A stretch of DNA of 64,000 bases from an uncultured Rhodopila sp. (GCA_903851415.1 CAINOE010000107.1:124001-188000); one strand, 5' to 3'. Counted from the first letter of the stretch, positions 46,871 to 56,045 are shown. A program made the numbers and translations. Notes: generated by a model from the letters alone, not told the origin.

Positions 46871-47821
46871 TCAGACATCCGCGCGCCAGACGATATCGGA
46901 CACCTTGATGCCGATCGGCACCAGGCCAAGCGCCTGGAACTGGTCCGCGATCTTCTGCTGGCTGCGCGTATATTCATCATTCATCGGCAGCACCTCGAGC
47001 AGGTCGTTCGCCAGTGCGCGCTTCCAGACCGCCACATCGACTTTGGTCCCCTCCGCCAGCAGCGCCGCGAGCTGATCGCGCGAGGCCCGGGCCTTGCGGC
47101 CCGCGTTGACGAAGGCTTCCACTACCGTGGACGCCAGCGCCGGGTTGCCGCGCACGAACGGGCCATAGGCCAGGAAATAGGACAGCCGCTCGCCGAGTTC
47201 CGTGTTGGTGGTCAGCGTGCGAACGCCCGGGCGGCTGTCGAACAGCGAGATATACGGCTCCCAGATGCCCCAGGCGTCGATCGCGCCCCGCTCGAACGCC
47301 GCCCCGGCATCGGCTGGACCGAGATATATCGGTTCGATCTCGTCATAGCGCAGCCCGGCTTTGTCCAGCGCCATCAGCACGAAATACTGCGCCGAGGAGC
47401 CGCGCCCGAACGCAACTTTCTTGCCCTTTAGATCGCCCGGGGTCCGGATGTTAGAGCCGGGTGGCAGCAGCATCGACTGCGACGAACCGCGGACCGCCGC
47501 GATATACAGCAAATCGGCATGCGCCGCCTGGGCAAAGATCGGCGGCGTATCGCCCACCGAGCCGACATCGACGCTGCCGATGCGCATCGCCTCCAGCATC
47601 GGCGGACCGAACTGGAACTCCACCCACTCGACGATGTAGCCCTTCGGACCGAGCAGGGTTTCGAGATCCCCGTTGGCCTTGGCCGCCATCTGGATGGCCG
47701 AACCCTTTTGGTACCCGATGCGCACCGTCCTGGCGGGCGCCGCGCGCACGCGACGGATCGCTGGCAGCGCAAGCGGCACCGACAGGCCAGCGGCAAGTAT
47801 CCGACGTCTGTTCAAAGTCAT
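46871..47821 (-). CDS. ssuA: Sulfonate-type ABC substrate-binding protein, copy 2
   Basis: 316 residues from ATG 47821. The N-terminus NRRRILAAGLSVPLALPAIR with a following Ala-rich cut region is a signal peptide with an Arg-Arg pair. The mature SsuA fold includes VRIGYQKGSAIQMAAKANGD, WVEFQFGPPMLEAMRIGSVD, DTPPIFAQAAHADLLYIAAV and KKVAFGRGSSAQYFVLMALD. It is closely similar to the adjacent copy at 47924-48874, including equal length; a tandem duplication is likely. Periplasmic. Confidence 0.9.
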   Translation of the reverse strand: MTLNRRRILAAGLSVPLALPAIRRVRAAPARTVRIGYQKGSAIQMAAKANGDLETLLGPKGYIVEWVEFQFGPPMLEAMRIGSVDVGSVGDTPPIFAQAAHADLLYIAAVRGSSQSMLLPPGSNIRTPGDLKGKKVAFGRGSSAQYFVLMALDKAGLRYDEIEPIYLGPADAGAAFERGAIDAWGIWEPYISLFDSRPGVRTLTTNTELGERLSYFLAYGPFVRGNPALASTVVEAFVNAGRKARASRDQLAALLAEGTKVDVAVWKRALANDLLEVLPMNDEYTRSQQKIADQFQALGLVPIGIKVSDIVWRADV

Positions 47822-47859
47822 AATCCCGGGCCTGTCTTCCATTTCAGCCGCATTCCACC

Positions 47860-47890
47860 GTCATGGCCCGGCGTAAGTCCGGGCCATGAC
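47860..47890. repeat. REP-like palindrome, short form
   Basis: GTCATGGCCCGG, seven bases, CCGGGCCATGAC: a perfect short hairpin of the dispersed family, lying between the two ssuA-like copies. Confidence 0.7.
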
Positions 47891-47923
47891 AGGTCCTGCC
47901 GCTCGGACGAGACTCACCATCAC

Positions 47924-48874
47924 TCAAACGCCCGCGCGCCAGACGATGTCGGATACCTTGATGTCCACCGGAACCAAATCCAGGGCGCGGAAGCTGTCCG
48001 CCACCTTCTGCTGGTTGCGCGTCAGCGCGTCGTCCATCCGCAGCACCTGGAACGGGTCCCGCGCCAGCGCGCGCGACCAGACATCCTTCGGGATGCCGGT
48101 GGCCTCGGCCAACAAGGCGGCAACCTCATCGTGGTGAGACTGGGCGTGTTCAGCCGTGGCGGTAAATGTATCGACAACAGCCGACGTCAGCGCCGGGTTC
48201 GCCCGCACGAACGGACCATTGCCCAGAAAGAACGAATACTGCTTGCCGATTTCCGTGTTCGTGGTCAGCGTCCGGACGCCCGGCCGGATGTTGAACAGAG
48301 CGGCGTACGGCTCCCAGATGCTCCAGGCATCGATCGATCCGCGCTCGAACGCGGCGCCGGCGTCGGCCGGGCCAAGATACACCGGCTCGATCTCATCGTA
48401 GCGAAGCCCGGCCTTCTCCAGCACCAACAGCACGAAATTATGCGCCGAAGAACCGCGGCCAAACGCCAGCTTCTTGCCCTTCAGGTCGCCCAGGGTCTGG
48501 ATCCTGGACCCGGCCGGCAGCAGGATCGACTGCGGCGGCCCAAGCTCCGCGGCGATATACAATAGATCGGCGTGCGCGGCCTGGGCGAATATCGGCGGGG
48601 TGTCGCCGACAGCGCCGAAATCGATGCTGCCGACGCGCATCGCTTCCAGCATCGGCGGCCCGAACTGGAATTCGATCCACTCCACGGCATAGCCCTTCGG
48701 AGCAAACGCCTTCTCCAGAAAGCCGCCAGCCTTTGCGGTCATCAGGATGGCTTCGCCCTTCTGGAAGCCAACCTTCAAAGTCTTTGAGTCAGCAGCACGC
48801 GCCGCTTGCAAAGCCGGCAGCCCCAAGGGCAACGACAGTCCGGCGGCCAGGGCGTGACGCCTGCTTAATGTCAT
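47924..48874 (-). CDS. ssuA: Sulfonate-type ABC substrate-binding protein, copy 1
   Basis: 316 residues from ATG 48874. Signal sequence SRRHALAAGLSLPLGLPALQ ending near AARA; mature part begins LKVGFQKGEAILMTAKAGG. Shared blocks with its neighbour: FQFGPPMLEAMRVGSIDFGA, DTPPIFAQAAHADLLYIAAE, YLGPADAGAAFERGSIDAW and TTNTEIG. Differences cluster in the C-terminal third (TATAEHAQSHHDEVAALL), so the ligand may differ. It lies between an ATPase gene and its duplicate. Confidence 0.9.
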   Translation of the reverse strand: MTLSRRHALAAGLSLPLGLPALQAARAADSKTLKVGFQKGEAILMTAKAGGFLEKAFAPKGYAVEWIEFQFGPPMLEAMRVGSIDFGAVGDTPPIFAQAAHADLLYIAAELGPPQSILLPAGSRIQTLGDLKGKKLAFGRGSSAHNFVLLVLEKAGLRYDEIEPVYLGPADAGAAFERGSIDAWSIWEPYAALFNIRPGVRTLTTNTEIGKQYSFFLGNGPFVRANPALTSAVVDTFTATAEHAQSHHDEVAALLAEATGIPKDVWSRALARDPFQVLRMDDALTRNQQKVADSFRALDLVPVDIKVSDIVWRAGV

Positions 48875-48890
48875 ATGCGCAAATCCTTCA

Positions 48891-49679
48891 TTACCAATCG
48901 GCGTCCAGGCCCAGCAGCCCGAGAATCTCCCGCCGCAAACCGGCAAGACCCGGGTCCCCGCGGTGACGCGGGAAAGGCTGGTCGATGGTGATGTCCGCCT
49001 TGATCGAGGCCGGGCGGTCGCTCAGCACAACCACCCGGTTCGCCATGAACAATGCCTCGTCCACATCGTGCGTGACAAGCAAAGCGGTGAACCCGCTGCG
49101 CCGCCAGAGCGACACCAACTCCTTCTGCATCGAGACGCGGGTCATCGAATCGAGCTTGCCCAACGGCTCATCCAGCAGCAGCAGCTTCGGATCGTTGACC
49201 AGAGCGCGGGCCAGGGAGACGCGTTGCGCCATGCCGCCCGAGAGCTGGTGGGGATATGCCGTGGCGAAGTGCGTCAATCCGACGAGTTGCAGCGCCTCGT
49301 CCACCCGGTATCCCTGGCTGCGCAGCAAACCGCGCGCCTCCAGGCCGAGCGAGACATTGGCCCGCACGGTGCGCCAAGGATACAGGGTCGGGTCCTGGAA
49401 CATCACCACCCGGGACGGATCGGGGCGGGTGATGTCCTCGCCATCCGCCTTCACCGAGCCGACAGTCGGCGGCTCCAGCCCGGCGACCAGCCGCAGCAGC
49501 GTGGACTTGCCGCAACCGGAGGGTCCCAGCAGCGCCACCAGTTCGCCCGGTTCCACATGCAACGTGATGCGGCTGAGGACGGGAAGGAACTTCCCGCCCA
49601 GATCGAAACGATGGCTGACATCGCGGACATCGATGTCGGCGCCGGCGAGAACCGGCGCCTCCGCAAGATTGCCTACCAT
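48891..49679 (-). CDS. ABC transporter ATPase, nitrate/sulfonate/taurine type
   Basis: 262 residues from ATG 49679, overlapping the permease stop by seven bases. Complete motifs: [20 protein letters not shown] (Walker A), VVMFQDPTLYPWRTVRANVS (Q-loop), HQLSGGMAQRVSLARALVND (signature), LLLLDEPLGKLDSMTR (Walker B) and LLVTHDVDEALFMANRVVVL (H-loop). A fragment of a close relative lies at 13477-13581. It pairs with the permease and binding protein directly upstream. Confidence 0.92.
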   Translation of the reverse strand: MVGNLAEAPVLAGADIDVRDVSHRFDLGGKFLPVLSRITLHVEPGELVALLGPSGCGKSTLLRLVAGLEPPTVGSVKADGEDITRPDPSRVVMFQDPTLYPWRTVRANVSLGLEARGLLRSQGYRVDEALQLVGLTHFATAYPHQLSGGMAQRVSLARALVNDPKLLLLDEPLGKLDSMTRVSMQKELVSLWRRSGFTALLVTHDVDEALFMANRVVVLSDRPASIKADITIDQPFPRHRGDPGLAGLRREILGLLGLDADW

Positions 49680-50695
49680 TGCACCAGTCCTTTTTGCCAA
49701 TCGAGCAGCCGGTCGCGCAGGCGGAACAGCAGGGTGATCAGGCCCGTGCACATCAGCGCCATGACCAGCAGCGCCGCATACATGTTCGCGTAGGCCGCCC
49801 AGCCCTGGGCCCATTGCAAGTACCAGCCGAGGCCGGACTTCACGCCCATCATCTCGGCGACGACCAGCACCGAGAAGGAGGAGCCGAGTCCCATGAACAG
49901 GCCGACGAAGACCGACGGCATGGCGGCGGGAATGGCCACCTTGGTGATCAGGAAGCGCTGGTTCGCGCCCATGGTGCGGGCGACGTCGTAGTAGGCCTTG
50001 TTGACCCCGGCGACTCCGGACCAGGTCAGCACCGTCACCGGGAAGCCGGTGGCCAGGGCGACCAGGAACGTGCTGGCGCTGTGGCTGGACGGAAAGGCGA
50101 AGAAGGCCAGCGGCAGCCAGGCCGTAGCCGGCAGCGGGCCAATCAGCCTGAGGACCGGGTGCGCCCAGTAGCCGACAGCCTTCGACCAGCCGACAGCCGC
50201 ACCGAAGATGAAGCCGACCACCGCGCCGATGGCGTAGCCCTCGGCCAGCAGCAGGACGCTGTGCCAGACGCTGTCCCACAACCGCGCATAGTCGTCGGTG
50301 AAGACTTCCAGCAAAGCCTGCGGCGACGCGAAGAACGGCCTGGGCAGAATTTGATACTTTGCGGTCACCAGCTCCCACGCGGTCAGCACCACCGCGATCA
50401 GCACCAGCCAGGGGCCGGATTCGCGCAGCTTCGCCGGCAGCGTGAAGCGGAACACGCGCTCGGCCAGCGTGGCAATCAGCAGCAGTACGGCAACGCCGCC
50501 GGCGATCTGCGCCAGCATGTCGGTGCGTTCGAAATCGTCGATATCGGGCAGAAACTGCGTGACCACCGCGGCCAGCGCCCAGGTCGCCGCGGCCGCGAGG
50601 CCGACATACCAGAACCCTGCGCGGACGTCCTCTATCGGCGGGAAGTCGGCGTACGTGCGGTCGGCCTCGACCGAGCTAGCTGAGGACATCGGCAT
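49673..50695 (-). CDS. ABC transporter permease with extended N-terminus
   Basis: 340 residues. Two extra N-terminal spans (FWYVGLAAAATWALAAVVTQ; AGGVAVLLLIATLAERVFRF) precede the SsuC/TauC-like core: SVWHSVLLLAEGYAIGAVVG, ATGFPVTVLTWSGVAGVNKA, ARTMGANQRFLITKVAIPAA (EAA motif) and AALLVMALMCTGLITLLFRL. The length exceeds the usual 250-280 residues because of the leading pair. It overlaps the binding-protein gene by 20 bases and the ATPase by seven. Confidence 0.9.
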   Translation of the reverse strand: MPMSSASSVEADRTYADFPPIEDVRAGFWYVGLAAAATWALAAVVTQFLPDIDDFERTDMLAQIAGGVAVLLLIATLAERVFRFTLPAKLRESGPWLVLIAVVLTAWELVTAKYQILPRPFFASPQALLEVFTDDYARLWDSVWHSVLLLAEGYAIGAVVGFIFGAAVGWSKAVGYWAHPVLRLIGPLPATAWLPLAFFAFPSSHSASTFLVALATGFPVTVLTWSGVAGVNKAYYDVARTMGANQRFLITKVAIPAAMPSVFVGLFMGLGSSFSVLVVAEMMGVKSGLGWYLQWAQGWAAYANMYAALLVMALMCTGLITLLFRLRDRLLDWQKGLVQW

Positions 50696-51743
50696 ACACC
50701 TTCGCTGAGAATTTTTCGGAGTTGGTGCCCGGCTTGATCACGGAAATCCCCTTGAGCTCGTCCGTGTACAAGGCGAGTTCCTGGCGCAGATCGGCGCCGA
50801 TGGGATGGTGGCCATGAGCGTGGCTGCGCAGCATGGCGACCAACTGCTCCGGCTTGGCCGACGGCGCATAGGGCGCGTAGATGTTGGCCGCCTCGACCGG
50901 GTCGCTGGCGACAAGCTCCTGCGCTTCCAGGATCGCCTCGGTCAAAGCGGCGGCGGCCGGACGGTCGTCGCGGATCAGGCTGCCGCGCACACCCAGCACG
51001 CAACACGAGCGGTGCGCGTATTCGCCGTCCAGGTTGCTCGCGACCTCGAACAGGTCATAGCGGTCCTTGAGCACCCAGATCAGCGGGTCGCTGCCGGTGA
51101 AGGCCTGGATTTCGCCCTTGGTCAGTGCGATGGCCAGCAAATCGGCCGGGAACACCCGCCAGTCCACGTCCTTCACCGGGTCGATGCCCAGCTTCGCCAG
51201 CCGGATCGCGAAGAAATTCTTGTCCGGCGACCCGAGATCGGCCACCCCGATGGTCTTGCCCTTCAGGTCCTGTAGTTTCGTGATCCCGTTGCCGGACGCC
51301 GCCACCAGACGCATGCAGCCGCCGTGGATGCCGGTGGTGATGCGGACATCGAACCCCTGCTCCAGCGGTTTCAGCCAGCGCAACGCCATGCCGACTCCCG
51401 CATCGGCCTTGCCGGTGGCAATCGCCTCCAGCAACTGGTCGGTTGAGCCGCCGAAATTGATCAGCTCCACATCCAGGTTTCGCTTCTCGAAATAGCCCTT
51501 GGCCAGCGCCGTCGGCACGCCCACGGTGCACAGCGCGTTGGCGTTCCATGTCAGCTTCAGCGCGCGCTTCTGGCTGACCACGGTCAGCGGGACCGCCGCC
51601 GCCTTGCATATCGGCGGCGCGGCCAGGTCCGACGGCATGGCCGGCCGGTTGCCGGCGAAGCCGCGCGAGCCGATCAGGCCCATCGGCACGGCAACGGCAG
51701 CCGTACGCAGCAGACCGCGGCGAGAAACCGGCAAACAAGACAT
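50676..51743 (-). CDS. ABC substrate-binding protein, Tat-like signal
   Basis: 355 residues. The N-terminus PVSRRGLLRTAAVAVPMGLI has the S-R-R-x-L-L pattern of a Tat signal. The mature part (LKLTWNANALCTVGVPTALA; GYFEKRNLDVELINFGGSTD; AIATGKADAGVGMALRWLKP; LKGKTIGVADLGSPDKNFFA) belongs to the NMT1/SsuA/TauA binding-protein family. The CTVGVPTALAKG segment resembles nitrate/sulfonate types. Ligand not determined. It overlaps the permease by 20 bases. Confidence 0.88.
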   Translation of the reverse strand: MSCLPVSRRGLLRTAAVAVPMGLIGSRGFAGNRPAMPSDLAAPPICKAAAVPLTVVSQKRALKLTWNANALCTVGVPTALAKGYFEKRNLDVELINFGGSTDQLLEAIATGKADAGVGMALRWLKPLEQGFDVRITTGIHGGCMRLVAASGNGITKLQDLKGKTIGVADLGSPDKNFFAIRLAKLGIDPVKDVDWRVFPADLLAIALTKGEIQAFTGSDPLIWVLKDRYDLFEVASNLDGEYAHRSCCVLGVRGSLIRDDRPAAAALTEAILEAQELVASDPVEAANIYAPYAPSAKPEQLVAMLRSHAHGHHPIGADLRQELALYTDELKGISVIKPGTNSEKFSAKVYADVLS

Positions 51744-51761
51744 TATAGTAAAGCCTTTCGG

Positions 51762-51971
51762 TCAGTACGCGTGCGAGACGCAGGGAGAGCCAACGCGTCC
51801 GCCAAGGTAGAGGCGCCGCGCCAGACGCTGCACATCCGCCAGCGTCGGCCAGATCGATCCATCCAGATCGTCGAGCTTCATGTCGGTTGCGATAAAGCGA
51901 TAGCCCTTATCCAGGCGCACGGCGGCGCCGACAAAGGCTCCATCGATGTCGATGACGTGGGACTGCAACAT
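51762..51971 (-). CDS. Small conserved-looking protein of the ABC operon
   Basis: 69 residues: LQSHVIDIDGAFVGAAVRLD, KGYRFIATDMKLDDLDGSIW and PTLADVQRLARRLYLGGRVG. There are no membrane segments or metal motifs. It lies between the leader ORF and the binding-protein gene, 25 bases after the former and 18 before the latter. I recall comparable small proteins near sulfur-compound transporters in alphaproteobacteria but cannot assign a function. Confidence 0.65.
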   Translation of the reverse strand: MLQSHVIDIDGAFVGAAVRLDKGYRFIATDMKLDDLDGSIWPTLADVQRLARRLYLGGRVGSPCVSHAY

Positions 51972-51995
51972 GGCGGTTTCTTTCAGGATCGCAGG

Positions 51996-52118
51996 TCAGT
52001 GAAAGGCGGACGGGAACGCTGTTTCGATCGCGCGCCGACAACACATCCGCAGGCCGCACAGGGACGCGCCGGTGATGCTCCGGCGGCGGGTGGACGGGGT
52101 TGGTGCGGTGTGAGCCAT
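51996..52118 (-). CDS. 40-codon Cys-containing leader peptide of the ABC operon
   Basis: ATG 52118 to TGA 51996 with AGGAG nine bases upstream. The 40 residues are basic (RRR at 11-13) and carry Cys21, Cys26 and Cys27 in LCGLRMCCRRAIE. Short Cys-bearing ORFs ahead of sulfur-assimilation operons act as Cys-sensing attenuation leaders in some bacteria (reported in actinobacteria). The position, ribosome site and Cys pair fit such a role here; no competing RNA structure was worked out. Coding is inferred from the ribosome site and context, not from homology. Confidence 0.6.
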   Translation of the reverse strand: MAHTAPTPSTRRRSITGASLCGLRMCCRRAIETAFPSAFH

Positions 52119-52353
52119 CTGACAAATCTCCTGACGCGGCGGGGCTGGACCCGACCGCGCCCCGCATAAGAGGATATTTTTTCGGCCAAGTGCAATATCT
52201 GAGTTGAATAAAGATTTTTCTCCTAAATTGTCGGGTTTATGCAGCATTCGTCTCCTGTTTTCCGCGTCTTGGCGAAAATCAAAACGCCCCGCCGCTTGCC
52301 TCGCCGCGCGTCCCCTGCTCCTATCCGCGCAACGGAGAAGCGGAGCGCGTGGT

Positions 52354-53565
52354 GTGGGCCAGACCATCCTGATCGCCGGCGCGGGACATGCGGGCGGTTC
52401 CGCCGCCGCCATGTTGCGCCAGCTCGGCTGGCAGGAGACGATCACCCTGATCGGGGAGGAGCCGATCGGCCCGTATCAGCGCCCGCCGTTGTCGAAGGCG
52501 TGGCTGACCGGAGACGAGACGGCGGAGACCGTGGCGCTACGACCCGCCGGCTTCTATGCCGCCGCGGATATCGGCCTGCGGCTGGAAACGCGCGTCATCG
52601 CGATCGACCGCGCCGCCAGGACGGTCGCCTTGTCGGATGGCGACGTGCTGTCCTACGACATTTTGATTCTGGCCCTCGGCGCCCGCCCGCGCCCGCTGCC
52701 GGTTCCCGGCGCGGCATTGCAGTTGCGCTCCATCGCCGACGCGGATCGCCTCAAGGCGGCCCTCCGCCCCGGTGCGCGGCTCGCCATCGCCGGCGGCGGC
52801 TTTATCGGCCTTGAAGTTGCGGCCTCGGCCCGGGCGCTCGGCGCGGAGGTCACGATCATCGAGCGCGAGGACCGCATTCTCGCCCGGGTCGCCTGCCCCC
52901 TGCTCTCCGATTTCTTCCACGCCCGCCATCAGGCCCGGGGTGTCCGGATTATCGCCGGCGCGCACGTTGCGGCGCTCGAAGGCATCGGCGGGGGCATTGC
53001 GGGCATTCGCCTGCATGACGGACGGCTCATCGAATGCGACTCGGTCCTGGCCGCCACCGGCGCCGTCCCCAACGACGCGATCGCCAGGGCCGCCGGACTG
53101 AGTTGCGACAACGGCATCATCGTCGATCTGGCGGCCCGGACGGACGATCCTGCGATTTTCGCCATCGGCGACTGCACCCGCCGGCCGCTGCCGCTTTATG
53201 GACGGATGGGGCGGCTGGAAAGCGTGCCCAACGCGCTGGAGCAGGCCAGGCAGGCCGCCGGCCAGATCTGCGGCAAGCCGCCTCCCGCGCCGGAGGTGCC
53301 CTGGTTCTGGTCCGATCAGTATGATCTGCGCCTGCAGATCGCCGGCCTGCCGTTCGGTGCCACCGCGTTCGCGGTTCGCGGCGATATCGGCGCGGGCACA
53401 TTTGCTCTGTTCCACCTGGCGGCCGACGGCACCGTTCAAGCGGTGGAGGCCGTCAATGCCGCCGCCGAGTTCATGGGCGGGCGGCGGATCATTTTGCGGC
53501 GGAAGCAGCTCACGCGCGCCCGCATAGAGGATATGTCGGTGTCGATGCAGCAACTCGCCGCGTAA
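52354..53565 (+). CDS. FAD/NAD(P)-dependent ferredoxin reductase
   Basis: 403 residues from GTG 52354; the frame is open further up, but family homology begins here. FAD-binding TILIAGAGHAGGSAAAMLRQ, PYQRPPLSKAWLTGDETAET, LILALGARPRPLPVPG, the NAD(P)H loop LAIAGGGFIGLEVAASARAL and FAIGDCTRRPLPLYGRMGRL are the signature of ferredoxin reductases (PdR, RhdA-like) serving P450 or Rieske oxygenases. The next gene is a 2Fe-2S ferredoxin, the natural partner. No P450 or oxygenase lies in the window. Confidence 0.92.
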   Translation: MGQTILIAGAGHAGGSAAAMLRQLGWQETITLIGEEPIGPYQRPPLSKAWLTGDETAETVALRPAGFYAAADIGLRLETRVIAIDRAARTVALSDGDVLSYDILILALGARPRPLPVPGAALQLRSIADADRLKAALRPGARLAIAGGGFIGLEVAASARALGAEVTIIEREDRILARVACPLLSDFFHARHQARGVRIIAGAHVAALEGIGGGIAGIRLHDGRLIECDSVLAATGAVPNDAIARAAGLSCDNGIIVDLAARTDDPAIFAIGDCTRRPLPLYGRMGRLESVPNALEQARQAAGQICGKPPPAPEVPWFWSDQYDLRLQIAGLPFGATAFAVRGDIGAGTFALFHLAADGTVQAVEAVNAAAEFMGGRRIILRRKQLTRARIEDMSVSMQQLAA

Positions 53566-53594
53566 ACCGGCCGTGAGCAATAAGGGACGTTCAA

Positions 53595-53921
53595 ATGCCG
53601 AAGATAACGTATGTTGAATACAACGGAACCCGGCACCCGATCGAGGTTCCGGCCGGCAGGTCCGTGATGCAGGGAGCGGTTGACAACAATGTTCCCGGTA
53701 TCGACGCCGATTGTGGCGGTGAATGTGCCTGCGCCACGTGCCACGTCTATATAGATGCCGCCTGGCTGGACCGCATCGGGCGGCCGACCCCCGGGTCGCA
53801 GGAAGCCAGCATGCTGAGCTTTGCCGCGGTGACCCGGCCGGATTCGCGGTTGTCCTGCCAAATCCAGGTGACCGGCGCGTTGGATGGCCTGATCGTGCGG
53901 ATGCCGGAAGGGCAGCACTGA
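53595..53921 (+). CDS. Adrenodoxin-type 2Fe-2S ferredoxin
   Basis: 108 residues. The cluster ligands are C-x5-C-x2-C in [19 protein letters not shown] and the fourth Cys in [17 protein letters not shown]. Start [20 protein letters not shown] and ending VRMPEGQH match the class that shuttles electrons from a ferredoxin reductase to P450s or into Fe-S assembly. 29 bases after the reductase gene, same operon. Confidence 0.95.
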   Translation: MPKITYVEYNGTRHPIEVPAGRSVMQGAVDNNVPGIDADCGGECACATCHVYIDAAWLDRIGRPTPGSQEASMLSFAAVTRPDSRLSCQIQVTGALDGLIVRMPEGQH

Positions 53922-54397
53922 TCATATTGGTGGCGGACAATAACCGGACAATGACGACAGAATAGAGCGATATATCGCCCGTTTTGATGCAATTACGTAC
54001 TGTGCATCAGATGGTGTGGTTCGATCCGTTTGTTGTGTATAGTTGTATTCAGAAGGCGTTTACTACTACTGCTTGAAATGACCTGGCCGCTTTATCCTGT
54101 GCTTGAACGCAATGACGACCGGAGACGATCCTTTGGGTCCTGGTGGTGCGATGCCAACCTCCGGCAACCGTGATGCGGATTCGATCAACTTTCCCAATAA
54201 GTTTACGAATAACCGCGTCCGGCCGCGTCATCATCCGGCTTCCGGTTCGGCGCTGCAAATCCGCCGGCCGTTTGCCGCTCACAAGCCTGAGTGAAGACAT
54301 CCTGGCATGCTCCGCCGTGATCGAACTCGCCCGGGAGCCGAAGCGTATCGTCCAGCGTTATCCATGGTGTCAGCGACATGAAACTGCGAATGCCGGA
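53922..54397. other. Intergenic stretch, no gene seen
   Basis: 476 bases between ferredoxin and the hydrolase. The first part (about 53930-54080) is A/T-richer and may hold a promoter. No conserved reading frame or repeat noticed. Confidence 0.4.
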
Positions 54398-55519
54398 ATG
54401 ATTGAACCGCTGGACAGCAGGGTTCTGCCTCCGGGCATCCGCGCCCGTTTCATTCCCGGCGTGAATGGCCTGCGCATGCACGTGCTGGAGGCCGGGATCG
54501 ACCAGCCGGGGCGGCCATGCGTGCTGCTGCTGCACGGGTTTCCCGAACTCGCCTACTCCTGGCGCAAGGTGATGCCGCCGCTGGCGGAAGCCGGCTATTA
54601 CGTCGTCGCACCGGACCAGCGGGGGTTCGGCCGCACGACCGGCTGGGACCCGGATTACGACGGGGACGTGGCGTCCTTCCGCATGATGAACCTGGTTCGC
54701 GATGTCGCCGGCCTGGTCCGCGCGCTCGGGCGGCGTTCGGTCAAGGCGGTTGTCGGACATGATTTCGGCTCTCCGGTGGCGGCCTGGTGCGCCCTGATGC
54801 GGCCGGATATTTTTAGTTCCGTCACGATGATGAGCGCGCCGTTCGCCGGGCCCCCGGCCCCCGGCACCGCCGGTTCCGCTGCCGGATCCATCCATCAGGC
54901 GCTTGCGGCGCTCGATCGGCCGCGCAAGCACTACCAGTGGTATTACGCGACACGCGAAGCCAACGCCGACATGATGGATTGCCGGCAGGGCGTGCACGCG
55001 TTTCTGCGCGCCTATTACCATCACAAAAGCGCGGATTGGCCGGGCAACCGGCCGCACCGCCTGAACGGCTGGACTGCGTCCGAACTGGCCCGGATGCCTA
55101 CGTATTACATCATGGACAGGGACCGGACCATCGCGGAGACGGTTGCCGCCGAGATGCCCTCGCAGGCGGCGATCGACGGCTGCGAATGGCTTCCGGAACG
55201 TGAATTGCGTGTCTACAGCGATGAATACCGCCGCACGGGTTTCCAGGGCGGACTACAGTGGTACCGATGCCGCACTCAAGGCGTTGGCTGTGCCGAAACC
55301 GAGATAGTCTATGGCCGGACGATCGTGGTTCCATCTATGTTCATTGCCGGCGCAATGGATTGGGGCATCTACCAGACGCCCGGGGCGTTGGAGACCATGC
55401 AGAGCGATGCGTGCTCACGAATGAGCGACTGCCATTTGCTGGATGGGGCTGGACATTGGGTGCAGCAAGAGCAGCCGGAGCCCGTCGTACGGCTTTTGCT
55501 GTCATTTCTGCGGGGATGA
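54398..55519 (+). CDS. Epoxide-hydrolase-like alpha/beta hydrolase
   Basis: 373 residues from ATG 54398. HGFPELAYSWRKVMPPLAEA (oxyanion H-G-F-P), APDQRGFGRTTGWDPDYDGD, VVGHDFGSPVAAWCALMRP (nucleophile elbow with Asp in place of Ser), the cap region HYQWYYATREANADMMDCRQ and DGAGHWVQQEQPEPVVRL (catalytic His) are typical of epoxide hydrolases and related dehalogenase-fold enzymes. The acid and cap Tyr positions are plausible. Physiological substrate unknown. Confidence 0.85.
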   Translation: MIEPLDSRVLPPGIRARFIPGVNGLRMHVLEAGIDQPGRPCVLLLHGFPELAYSWRKVMPPLAEAGYYVVAPDQRGFGRTTGWDPDYDGDVASFRMMNLVRDVAGLVRALGRRSVKAVVGHDFGSPVAAWCALMRPDIFSSVTMMSAPFAGPPAPGTAGSAAGSIHQALAALDRPRKHYQWYYATREANADMMDCRQGVHAFLRAYYHHKSADWPGNRPHRLNGWTASELARMPTYYIMDRDRTIAETVAAEMPSQAAIDGCEWLPERELRVYSDEYRRTGFQGGLQWYRCRTQGVGCAETEIVYGRTIVVPSMFIAGAMDWGIYQTPGALETMQSDACSRMSDCHLLDGAGHWVQQEQPEPVVRLLLSFLRG

Positions 55520-56045
55520 AGCCCGGGCGGAAGCAACCATGCCCGAATGGGGAAGACAGTAGGGATGGAACAGAACGGTAAGCGGACTGATTGCGCGCAT
55601 CACCGCAACGTTCTAGCTCCGGGCGCCTGTTTTGTACTTGCTGCTACTTGTTCCGAATACCGTGGTTATGCCGAAAACAGGGCAGGTTCTGGTTCAAATA
55701 CGCAACAAATGCCGCAATCTTGCATTCTATTCACATCATTTGGCGATATTGTGTTGATCTCCGTTTCCACCCGGGCGGCCAGATATAGCGGAAGTCGTAA
55801 TGTTTTGTCTGCGTGCCGTACACGCAGAGTTTGGTTTCGTTCTCCGTCCAAGCTGAGGTAGCGTTCGCTTGTTGGCTGAGCGTCCTGTCCGGCGGGTCCA
55901 CGATGCGCTTCTTCGGCGGACGTGCAGCCAATGATCACCATGCGACTTTGTGGATGTTTCAGCCGCGGCAGAACGCCGACGGCCTGTCTGCTCGTGGCGG
56001 GTTCGCAATGGCTACCAACTGCTCAACAGGAACGGGAACAGGCTG
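55520..56045. other. Intergenic stretch upstream of the EPS operon
   Basis: 526 bases, A/T-richer around 55600-55830, no recognised gene. A minus-strand open frame (55731-55931) contains TKHYDFRYIWPPGWKRRSTQ but matches no family I know. It probably contains the EPS operon promoter. Confidence 0.4.

Noticed and set aside
55731..55931. A small minus-strand protein in the EPS upstream region.
   Set aside because: No family match, no convincing ribosome site and an overlap with other weak frames; left as unassigned intergenic.
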